Source of the DNA: HGM13006 sp964518645
GTDB lineage: Bacteria; Bacillota; Clostridia; Oscillospirales; Oscillospiraceae
Reading direction: 5' to 3'
NCBI GenBank assembly: GCA_964518645.1
Contig: CAZFGL010000094.1
Location: forward strand, 1-8,799
Length of the DNA stretch: 8,799 bases
Shown here in pieces: positions 1-5,865 of this stretch. The notes beneath the pieces were generated by a model. That model was not told the origin of the DNA. It worked only from the letters and a program-made list of their open reading frames with translations, and searched no databases. Each line of letters starts with the position of its first letter. Within the stretch, counting starts at the first letter, position 1. Both the position numbers and the translations under genes were made by a program.

Positions 1-1347
1 ACTGTCCTGGATACCCCCGGCCACGAGGCATTTACCTCCATGCGTGCAAGAGGTGCCATGTGTACGGACATTGCCATTCTGGTGGTTGCCGCCGATGACG
101 GCATCATGCCCCAGACCATTGAGTCCATCAACCATGCAAAGGCCGCAGAGATCCCCATCATTGTGGCCATCAACAAGATGGATCTGCACGGCGCAAATCC
201 CGACCGTATCAAGAATGAGATCATGAAGTATGATCTGGTTCCCGAGGAATACGGCGGCGATACCATTATGTGTGAGATTTCCGCAAAGACCGGTATGGGC
301 ATTCAGGAACTGCTGGAGATGGTAGTTCTCACCGCAGAGATGCGTGAACTGAAGGCCAATCCCAACCGTGAGGCTCACGGTACTGTTATCGAGGCACGGT
401 TGGATAAGGGCCGTGGTCCTGTTGCAACCATGCTGGTTCAGAACGGCACCCTGAAGCAGGGCGATGTAATCATCGCAGGTACTGCGGTTGGCCGTGTCCG
501 TGCTATGACCGATTATCGGGGCAAGACCCTGAAAACTGCCGGCCCCTCTGTCCCTGTCGAGATCATTGGTATGTCTGAGGTGCCTCAGGCCGGTGATATT
601 TTCAACGCCGTTGCTGACGAGCGTATGGCACGCCAGCTGGCTGAGGAGCGGAAGCAGGCAGAGAAGGATGCCCAGATGAAGAATCTGAACGGCGCAATCA
701 CTCTGGAGAACCTCTTTGCACATATGCAGGAGGGCAATATGAAGGCGCTGAACATTATCGTTAAGGCTGACGTTCAGGGCTCTGCGGAGGCTGTTAAGGC
801 AAGCCTGCTCAAGATCTCCAATGAAGAGGTGCAGGTGAAGGTCATCCATTCCGGCGTAGGTGCCGTGAATGAGTCTGACGTGCTTCTGGCTTCCACCTCC
901 GGTGCAATCATTGTCGGCTTTAATGTCCGTCCCGAGTCCGCAGCTTCTGCCGCTGCTTCCAGAGCAGGCGTTGAGATCCGTACTTACCGGATCATCTACG
1001 AGTGCATCGAGGAAGTGGAGAAGGCTATGAAGGGCATGCTGGATCCCAAGTTCAAGGAAGTTGTCACCGGTCATGCCACGGTCCGTATGACCTACAAGGT
1101 TTCTTCCGTTGGTACCGTAGCAGGCTGCTATGTCAACGACGGTAAGATCATGCGCAGCGGCAGCGTGCGTGTGGTTCGTGACGGTATCGTGGTGCACGAA
1201 GGCGCACTGGGCTCCCTCCAGCGCTTTAAGGATTCCGTGAAGGAAGTCACCGTGGGCTTTGAGTGCGGCATGAGCATCGAGAAGTTCAACGATATTAAGG
1301 AAGGCGACGTCTTTGAGTGCTACGTTATGGAGCAGATCAAGGACTGA
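1..1347 (+). CDS. infB: Translation initiation factor IF-2, C-terminal part (5' end cut by window)
   Basis: IF-2 is the GTPase that brings initiator fMet-tRNA to the 30S subunit and promotes subunit joining in the cytoplasm. The frame is open from base 1, and the first residues carry the G3 motif DTPGH (visible residues 4-8), so the gene enters from the left and the methionine at base 40 is not its start. G4 NKMD is at visible residues 58-61 and G5 SAKTG at 94-98. A beta-barrel domain II follows, then the IF-2 central domain (starting near residue 246, ALNIIVKADVQGSAEAV), then the C-terminal domain that binds fMet-tRNA (roughly 355-448). The visible part is 448 aa; the N-terminal extension and the P-loop are missing. 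It ends in tandem in-frame stops TGA-TAA, and rbfA starts 15 bp later. Identification is secure from the motifs and the rbfA neighbour. Confidence 0.97.
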   Translation, partial: TVLDTPGHEAFTSMRARGAMCTDIAILVVAADDGIMPQTIESINHAKAAEIPIIVAINKMDLHGANPDRIKNEIMKYDLVPEEYGGDTIMCEISAKTGMGIQELLEMVVLTAEMRELKANPNREAHGTVIEARLDKGRGPVATMLVQNGTLKQGDVIIAGTAVGRVRAMTDYRGKTLKTAGPSVPVEIIGMSEVPQAGDIFNAVADERMARQLAEERKQAEKDAQMKNLNGAITLENLFAHMQEGNMKALNIIVKADVQGSAEAVKASLLKISNEEVQVKVIHSGVGAVNESDVLLASTSGAIIVGFNVRPESAASAAASRAGVEIRTYRIIYECIEEVEKAMKGMLDPKFKEVVTGHATVRMTYKVSSVGTVAGCYVNDGKIMRSGSVRVVRDGIVVHEGALGSLQRFKDSVKEVTVGFECGMSIEKFNDIKEGDVFECYVMEQIKD

Positions 1348-1362
1348 TAAAGGAGGTACGCT

Positions 1363-1737
1363 ATGGCTTCGAGCCGTATTGGACGCATCAATGAGGAGAT
1401 CATGCGGGAACTGAGTACCGCAATCCGCTCCCTGAAGGATCCCCGGGTTCAGGGGATGATCACCATCACCGGAGTGGATACTGCCTCCGACCTGCGTACT
1501 GCAAAGGTTTATGTAAGCGTCTATGATAAATCCCGCAGCAAAGAAGTCCTGAAAGGTCTGAAATCCGCCGGAGGTTTCCTCCGGCGGCATCTGGGGGCAA
1601 CTTTGCAGCTCCGCTATACTCCGGAGCTGATCTTTGAAGAGGATCATGCGGTAGAGCATGGTATGAGAATTTTCGATATTCTCTCCAAGCTGGATATTCC
1701 TGAGGATGATGGAAATGACGAAAGCACTGACGAATAA
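1363..1737 (+). CDS. rbfA: 30S ribosome-binding factor RbfA
   Basis: RbfA is a small KH-fold (type II) protein that binds the 30S subunit and helps 16S rRNA 5'-end maturation and cold adaptation. At 124 aa it has the usual family length. Family landmarks visible are the N-terminal RIGRINEEIMRELS helix, the LKDPRVQG turn, the strand VYVSVYD and the late LQLRYTPELIFEED segment, followed by an acidic tail (EDDGNDESTDE) that is typically variable. The ATG at 1363 has a strong ribosome binding site, AAAGGAGG, at about 1349-1356. The gene lies 15 bp after infB and its 3' end overlaps the next gene by 23 bp. A perfect GC-rich 10-bp hairpin lies inside the coding region (listed separately). Identification rests on sequence and on the classic infB-rbfA order. 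Confidence 0.95.
   Translation: MASSRIGRINEEIMRELSTAIRSLKDPRVQGMITITGVDTASDLRTAKVYVSVYDKSRSKEVLKGLKSAGGFLRRHLGATLQLRYTPELIFEEDHAVEHGMRIFDILSKLDIPEDDGNDESTDE
1565..1587 (+). other. Perfect 10-bp GC-rich hairpin inside rbfA
   Basis: CCGCCGGAGG, loop TTT, CCTCCGGCGG. The arms are perfectly complementary and nine of ten pairs are G-C. It lies within rbfA codons for roughly residues 68-75 (SAGGFLRR). No T-run follows, so it is not an intrinsic terminator by sequence. It may affect mRNA stability or ribosome pace, or may be a by-product of Gly and Arg codons. Confidence 0.5.
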
Positions 1738-2677
1738 GGAGACCGTGGAATTCCTGCAGAGCCACGATCATTATCTGATCCTGAACCACCGTCGTCCTGA
1801 CGGGGATGCGGTGGGCTCCGCAGTGGCACTGTGCCATGGCCTCAGACAGATGGGAAAGCAGGCGGCGATCTGGAAGAACCCCCAGACTACCCCCCGTTTC
1901 CAGCCCTATCTGGATGGATTGGAGACGGAGACGGTACCGGAGAATGCCACCATTGTCTCTGTGGACATGGCCACGGAAGGACTTCTGCCCCTGAACGGGG
2001 ATGTGTTCCGTGGGAAAACCCAGTTGTCCATTGACCACCATATTTCCAATGAGGGCTACGCCGCATTCACCAATATGCAGCACCGTTGTGCGGCCTGTGG
2101 AGAATTGCTGCTGGAGCTTTTGAAAGAGATGGGCCCCATAACGAAGGAGATGGCCAATGCCCTGTATTTGGCGATCTCCACCGATACGGGCTGTTTTCAG
2201 TATTCCAACGTGACCGCGGATACGTTCCGTGCGGCAGGAGAACTGAAAACCCTTGGGGCGGATACCTACCCCATCAACAAGGTGATGTTCGGTACAAAGT
2301 CCATTGCCCGTCTGCGGTTGGAGGCTGCTATGACGGAGCATGCGGAGTTTTATGCCGGCGGTACGGTGTGTGTCACCGTGATCACGAACCAGCTGCTGGA
2401 GCAGATCGGTGCATCTGAGGACGATGTGGATGATATATCCGGGTTCCCCAGAGGCATGGAAGGGGTTGAACTGGGGGTTATGCTCCGGGAGGTCGCAGAG
2501 GGAGGCGTAAAGCTCTCTCTCCGCTCCGGGGAGAATTACAATGCCTCTGAGATCTGCGCTGTTCTGGGTGGTGGCGGCCACAAGGCGGCAGCCGGTGCTA
2601 CGGTGCAGGGAACCGTGGATGAGGCCAGAGAAAAGATTCTGGATGCCATCCGGAAATCGGGCGTGGTGTTTGCATGA
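1715..2677 (+). CDS. nrnA: DHH/DHHA1 phosphoesterase, NrnA-like (nanoRNase / pAp phosphatase)
   Basis: NrnA-type enzymes are cytoplasmic Mn-dependent phosphoesterases that degrade 2-5 nt RNAs, and often pAp or cyclic-dinucleotide products such as pApA. With the start at 1715 the protein is 320 aa, close to the family norm of about 310-325. Motif I is HRRPDGDAVGS (metal ligands H25, D29, D31), motif II STDTG (D157), and the DHH motif is D107-H108-H109. The C-terminal DHHA1 substrate-binding motif GGGGHKAAAG starts at residue 285. In-frame ATGs also occur at 1706 and 1709. I prefer 1715 because GAGG at 1702-1705 is then 9 nt upstream, whereas it would abut the others. The gene overlaps rbfA by 23 bp and overlaps truB by four bases, implying translational coupling. 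Exact substrate (nanoRNA, pAp or cyclic-dinucleotide breakdown product) cannot be told from sequence. Confidence 0.88.
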   Translation: MTKALTNKETVEFLQSHDHYLILNHRRPDGDAVGSAVALCHGLRQMGKQAAIWKNPQTTPRFQPYLDGLETETVPENATIVSVDMATEGLLPLNGDVFRGKTQLSIDHHISNEGYAAFTNMQHRCAACGELLLELLKEMGPITKEMANALYLAISTDTGCFQYSNVTADTFRAAGELKTLGADTYPINKVMFGTKSIARLRLEAAMTEHAEFYAGGTVCVTVITNQLLEQIGASEDDVDDISGFPRGMEGVELGVMLREVAEGGVKLSLRSGENYNASEICAVLGGGGHKAAAGATVQGTVDEAREKILDAIRKSGVVFA

Positions 2678-3549
2678 ATGGCGTTTTGATCGTGAACAAG
2701 CCTCAGGGGTGGACCAGCCACGATGTGGTTGCCAAGCTCCGGGGAATCTATCGGGAAAAGCGGATCGGCCACTCCGGAACGCTGGATCCCATGGCAACAG
2801 GGGTGCTTGTTGTGTTTCTGGGACGGGCCACCCGTGCGGTGGAACTGTGTGAAAATGATGAGAAGGAATACATCGCAGGGCTGCGTCTGGGTGTTGTGAC
2901 CAATACCCAGGACGTTACCGGCGAAATTCTGGAAGAGCATCCGGTCTCCGTGTCCGATGAGACGCTCCTTGCTGCGCTGGAAGGCTTCAAAGGTCCCCAG
3001 CAACAGATCCCGCCCATGTATTCCGCAGTCAAGATCGGCGGTAAAAAGCTCTATGAACTGGCGAGAAAAGGCCAGAGCGTGGAGCGGAAGCCCAGAAGCA
3101 TCACCATCGAGGCACTGGAACTGATGGAACGTCAGGATACAGATTGTCTCATTCGGGTACAGTGTTCCAAGGGAACCTACGTCAGAACCCTGTGCCACGA
3201 TATTGGCGGGGCGCTGGGAACCGGTGGCTGCCTGTATTCCCTGGAGCGGACACGGGCGGGGCGGTTCACACTGGCGGATGCGGTGACTCTGGAGGAGATC
3301 CAGACAGCCAGAGACGAAAACCGGCATCTGGAGCTGCTTCGTCCGGTGGACAGCCTGTTTTCTCAGTATCCGGAGATCACGCTGGAAGGGAAAAACGAGC
3401 GTCGCTGCAAAAACGGCACAGATATTCCCGGGATGGATCTCCCGGAGGGGATCTACCGTGTCTATGGCCCTGAAGGCGAGTTTCTGATGCTGGGGCAGTC
3501 CCGGAATGGTGTTCTGGGTACCGTGAAAAGCTTTTTTGAGGTGAACTAA
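2674..3549 (+). CDS. truB: tRNA pseudouridine(55) synthase TruB
   Basis: TruB converts U55 of the T-loop to pseudouridine in most tRNAs and also acts as a tRNA folding chaperone. The 291-aa length is normal. The N-terminus MNGVLIVNKPQGWTSHDVV is the expected family start, and GHSGTLDPMATG carries the catalytic aspartate (D38). The later conserved stretch VQCSKGTYVRTLCHDIGGALG (near residue 167) is the RTL/DIG motif region. The C-terminal 60 residues (RCKNGTDIP...YRVYGPEGEFLMLGQ) look like the short PUA-like RNA-binding tail of Firmicute TruB. The start ATG overlaps the preceding stop in an ATGA, so re-initiation or coupling is expected. Identification is secure. Confidence 0.95.
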   Translation: MNGVLIVNKPQGWTSHDVVAKLRGIYREKRIGHSGTLDPMATGVLVVFLGRATRAVELCENDEKEYIAGLRLGVVTNTQDVTGEILEEHPVSVSDETLLAALEGFKGPQQQIPPMYSAVKIGGKKLYELARKGQSVERKPRSITIEALELMERQDTDCLIRVQCSKGTYVRTLCHDIGGALGTGGCLYSLERTRAGRFTLADAVTLEEIQTARDENRHLELLRPVDSLFSQYPEITLEGKNERRCKNGTDIPGMDLPEGIYRVYGPEGEFLMLGQSRNGVLGTVKSFFEVN

Positions 3550-3551
3550 GG

Positions 3552-4451
3552 TTGAAGGAAAATACAGGACGGGTCATAGCCCTGGGCTTCTTTGACGGCG
3601 TCCACAGAGGACACGCCAGCCTACTCAATATGGCAAAACTGCGTGCCCGGGAGAATGATCTTACAGCAGCGGTTATGAGCTTTGACCTGCATCCCGATAC
3701 GTTGGTGGCGGGACAGAGTGTTACGCTGATTAATTCTGTGGAGGATCGAATGGGGATCCTTTCAAGGGAGTATGGCATTGATGATGTGATCCTGTGTCAT
3801 TTTGATCAGACCATGATGCATATGCCCTGGGATGCGTTTATAGAGGATTATCTCATTGGACAACACAATGCCAGACACCTTGTGTGTGGTTATGATTTCC
3901 GGTTTGGAGACAGAGGGTACGGCAATGCCCGGCTCCTTCAGGAGAAATGTGCGGAACTGGGGATCGGGTGCGATGTGATGCCTCAGTTTACTGTAGATGG
4001 AGTAACGGTAAGCTCCACCTATATCCGTTCCCTGCTGAGTAAGGGAGACGTGGAGGAGGCCATGCGCTTTATGGGGCATCCCCACTGTATCTCCGGCCCG
4101 GTGGTTCATGGGCAGAAGCTGGGAAGAACCATAGGCATCCCCACTGCGAATCTTCTGATCCCGCAGGGAGTGCTGGTGCCTGCCTTTGGGGTGTATGCTA
4201 CGAAGGTTTCTCTGCCGGATGACACGGAAAAGCTGGCAGTTACCAATGTGGGGGTTCGGCCGACCGTTGGCCAGTCCGAACTGGTGACTGTGGAGCCCTG
4301 GATTCTGGATTATTCCGGGGATCTGTACGGGCAGAGCATCCGGGTGGATTTCTATTTCAGACTCCGTGGGGAGAAAAAGTTTTCCGCGCTTGCAGAGCTG
4401 CAACAGGAGATATTCCGCAATGCCGAGGAAACAAAAAAACTGCTGGGATAA
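3552..4451 (+). CDS. ribF: Bifunctional riboflavin kinase / FAD synthetase RibF
   Basis: RibF phosphorylates riboflavin to FMN and adenylylates FMN to FAD in the cytoplasm. The N-terminal FMN adenylyltransferase domain shows the nucleotidyltransferase motif FDGVHRGH (residues 14-21) and SSTYIRSLLSKGDVEEA near residue 155. The C-terminal riboflavin kinase domain shows GRTIGIPTANL with P197-T198-A199-N200 and the likely catalytic Glu248 in VEPWILDYSGDLYG. At 299 aa it is near family length. The start is TTG at 3552, chosen because AGGTG at 3539-3543 lies 8 nt upstream and the next residues already belong to the first strand. It begins 2 bp after truB and is the last gene before tandem terminators. 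The rpsO/pnp genes that often follow ribF are absent here. Confidence 0.94.
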   Translation: MKENTGRVIALGFFDGVHRGHASLLNMAKLRARENDLTAAVMSFDLHPDTLVAGQSVTLINSVEDRMGILSREYGIDDVILCHFDQTMMHMPWDAFIEDYLIGQHNARHLVCGYDFRFGDRGYGNARLLQEKCAELGIGCDVMPQFTVDGVTVSSTYIRSLLSKGDVEEAMRFMGHPHCISGPVVHGQKLGRTIGIPTANLLIPQGVLVPAFGVYATKVSLPDDTEKLAVTNVGVRPTVGQSELVTVEPWILDYSGDLYGQSIRVDFYFRLRGEKKFSALAELQQEIFRNAEETKKLLG

Positions 4452-4455
4452 GCAA

Positions 4456-4484
4456 ACAGGCGGACTGAAAATCAGTCCGCCTGT
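4456..4484 (+). terminator. Intrinsic terminator hairpin 1 after ribF
   Basis: A perfect 13-bp stem (ACAGGCGGACTGA / TCAGTCCGCCTGT) with a 3-nt AAA loop starts 5 bp after the ribF stop and is followed by ATTTTA. It is a good candidate for ending the infB operon. Because it is symmetric it can also act on the minus strand, where it is followed by TTGCTTAT. Confidence 0.85.
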
Positions 4485-4489
4485 ATTTT

Positions 4490-4519
4490 AAGGCCTCCGG
4501 ATCAAAATCCGGAGGCCTT
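4490..4519. terminator. Second tandem terminator hairpin, probably bidirectional
   Basis: A perfect 13-bp stem (AAGGCCTCCGGAT / ATCCGGAGGCCTT) with a CAAA loop lies 5 bp after the first hairpin. On the + strand it is followed by TGTGCATT, with only a TTT run at 4518-4520. On the - strand it lies 6 bp beyond the flavodoxin-like gene's stop and is followed by AAAATACAGG, a weak tail. It separates two convergent transcription units, so a two-way role is likely. Confidence 0.75.
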
Positions 4520-4525
4520 TGTGCA

Positions 4526-5800
4526 TTAGCTGATGGAAACGTACTTGGAGTTTACAAAGCCTCTCTGACCGTCAAAGGTGAGGAAGTAGTCCTCAACCAG
4601 ATCGGCAACCAGATACTTGGCCTTGTTCAGGTCTCTCTCGTTGGGGTGATTCCACATCTGGTTGTGGAAGAAGTAGGAGCCCTGGATCTTCTTGCCGTCC
4701 TTGCAGGTGTAGTAGTTGGGATCCTGAATGCCGCCCATACCCATAACGTTGGGCTTCTGACCCTCCTCAAGACCGGCAGGGCCGAACTCCTTACCACAGC
4801 AGGCGAAGGTGCCTACAACGGAAACGTTGTTCATTTCAAGGAACAGCTTCAGAGCGCTGATGGTGGGCTCTGCCTCACCGGCGCCGTAGAAGCCACCGCC
4901 GTAGGTGGTAAAGACAATGCCCAGAGGCTGATAGTTATCACGGACAGGGCCACCGGGATAGGAGCATGCTCTGCGTCTCCAGGTGGGGCTGCCAGCGCCG
5001 GGAGCACCGCCGGGGCCACCAGGGCCACCAGGACCACCGGGACCACCGGGGCCACCGGGACCACCAGGGCCACCAGGACCACCAGGACCACCAGGCATAC
5101 CGCCTTCGGGCATGGGGGGCATTCCCTCGGGAGCACCGCCGGGGCCACCGGGAAGATCACCCTTGTGACCTCCCATGGTTTCAGCGGTCATCTTAAAGCC
5201 ACCGCCTGCGTCAACCATCTTCTGAACATTGTTTTCCAGCTCACCGCCTGCACCGAGAGAGAACAGCTTGTTCACAATGGTGAGGGGATAGCCTGCAACA
5301 ATGGGGGAACCAAGGCAGACCACGTCGTAGTCATCGAAGTAGAGATCCTTCTGCATCTCTTCCCACTTGTTGGACTTCTTGAGACGGAAGCAGTTGCACT
5401 CCCAGCCGTAATACTCAAAGGACTCCTTCATGGCAAGAGCAACCTTCTCGGTGTTCTTGGTCATGGTAGCATAAAGGATGAGTGCGCGGCGGCAGGTGGG
5501 GGTGTAAGCCAGTGCCTCAAGCTCTGCGGTCTTGTTGTTTCCGTCGTCCTGATAAACCAGAACGGAGCCGGTAACGGTCTCGCCGTGTGTCAGGGTGAGT
5601 TCCTGCTTTGCGGGGCCACACTGAGCCTCGAAAATAATGGAATCGCCTTTGGTGTGGACATTTTCCAGCAGTTCACAGCCACCGTGCGAGGAGATCATTT
5701 CGCCCTCATAGCCTCTGGCAGCCTTGCGGATGACCACCTTGCTCTCCCGCTTGCCGCTGGGAGTGTCCATCAGATAGGTATAAGTACCAGCAAAATTCAT
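4526..5800 (-). CDS. Flavodoxin-like protein with N-terminal fused domain and Gly-Gly-Pro repeat insertion
   Basis: A 424-aa protein with no signal peptide or membrane segment, so probably cytoplasmic. Residues 1-95 form a small beta-rich domain (GTYTYLMDTPSGKRESKVVI, then GYEGEMIS) that resembles a lipocalin-like barrel; this is a weak impression. Residues 105 onward match a flavodoxin fold: strand RALILYATMTKNTEKVA, with T112-x-T114-x-x-T117 as the FMN-phosphate loop, then DDYDVVCLGSPIVAGYP (about 156-172), and after the insertion the strand GIVFTTYGGG (about 294-303) and VVGTFACCG. Between about 205 and 287 lies a Gly/Pro/Met-rich stretch containing nine Gly-Gly-Pro units. It likely binds FMN and transfers electrons, but its partner is unknown. 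The ATG at 5800 has a strong AAAGGAGG. It lies 65 bp after the solute-binding lipoprotein gene and may share its transcript. The segment at about 270-280 (PTWRRRACSYP) is unusual for a flavodoxin, but I see no firm sign of a frameshift. Confidence 0.8.
   Translation of the reverse strand: MNFAGTYTYLMDTPSGKRESKVVIRKAARGYEGEMISSHGGCELLENVHTKGDSIIFEAQCGPAKQELTLTHGETVTGSVLVYQDDGNNKTAELEALAYTPTCRRALILYATMTKNTEKVALAMKESFEYYGWECNCFRLKKSNKWEEMQKDLYFDDYDVVCLGSPIVAGYPLTIVNKLFSLGAGGELENNVQKMVDAGGGFKMTAETMGGHKGDLPGGPGGAPEGMPPMPEGGMPGGPGGPGGPGGPGGPGGPGGPGGPGGPGGAPGAGSPTWRRRACSYPGGPVRDNYQPLGIVFTTYGGGFYGAGEAEPTISALKLFLEMNNVSVVGTFACCGKEFGPAGLEEGQKPNVMGMGGIQDPNYYTCKDGKKIQGSYFFHNQMWNHPNERDLNKAKYLVADLVEDYFLTFDGQRGFVNSKYVSIS
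5013..5093. repeat. Nine tandem 9-bp units encoding (Gly-Gly-Pro)9
   Basis: Nine uninterrupted units of consensus GGRCCACCR on the + strand encode Gly-Gly-Pro on the - strand (codons GGT GGY CCY). All differences between units fall at unit positions 3 and 9, which are codon third positions, so every unit encodes the same three residues. More degenerate Gly/Pro-rich sequence extends on both sides, to about 4997 and 5155. The repeat is inside the flavodoxin-like gene. Confidence 0.9.
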
Positions 5801-5837
5801 TTGTGGTTTCCTCCTTTAATTTCTTTCATTTATACAA

Positions 5838-5853
5838 GGAGGGGAATCCCTCC
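5838..5853 (-). other. Small GC-rich hairpin between the lipoprotein and flavodoxin-like genes
   Basis: A perfect 6-bp stem GGAGGG/CCCTCC with a 4-nt loop lies in the 65-bp gap. Read on the minus strand it comes 12 bp after the lipoprotein stop and is followed by TTGTATAAAT, a poor U-tract. It could be a weak terminator or attenuator that lowers flavodoxin-like gene expression, or an mRNA 3'-end stabiliser. One arm also resembles a Shine-Dalgarno sequence by chance. Confidence 0.4.
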
Positions 5854-5865
5854 AGATATACAGGA

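Noticed and set aside
40..42. ATG at 40 as the infB start
   Set aside because: The same frame is open from base 1 and encodes the G3 motif before this codon, so the gene begins left of the window.
1706..1711. Upstream ATGs at 1706 and 1709 as starts of the DHH phosphoesterase
   Set aside because: GAGG directly abuts them; ATG 1715 has correct spacing. The choice changes only three residues and is not certain.
1466..2797. A 443-codon open frame on the - strand opposite rbfA, the DHH gene and truB
   Set aside because: It runs antisense to three well-identified genes and shows no known motif.
4955..5000. A frameshift in the flavodoxin-like gene near PTWRRRACSYP
   Set aside because: The residues look odd, but the frame continues cleanly into the flavodoxin strand, and the neighbouring frame gives no better match that I can recognise.
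4983..5168. A collagen-like Gly-Pro-Pro repeat protein on the + strand
   Set aside because: It is the antisense reading of the Gly-Gly-Pro array: GGN GGN CCN codons reverse-complement to Gly-Pro-Pro. No ribosome binding site or separate gene context supports it.
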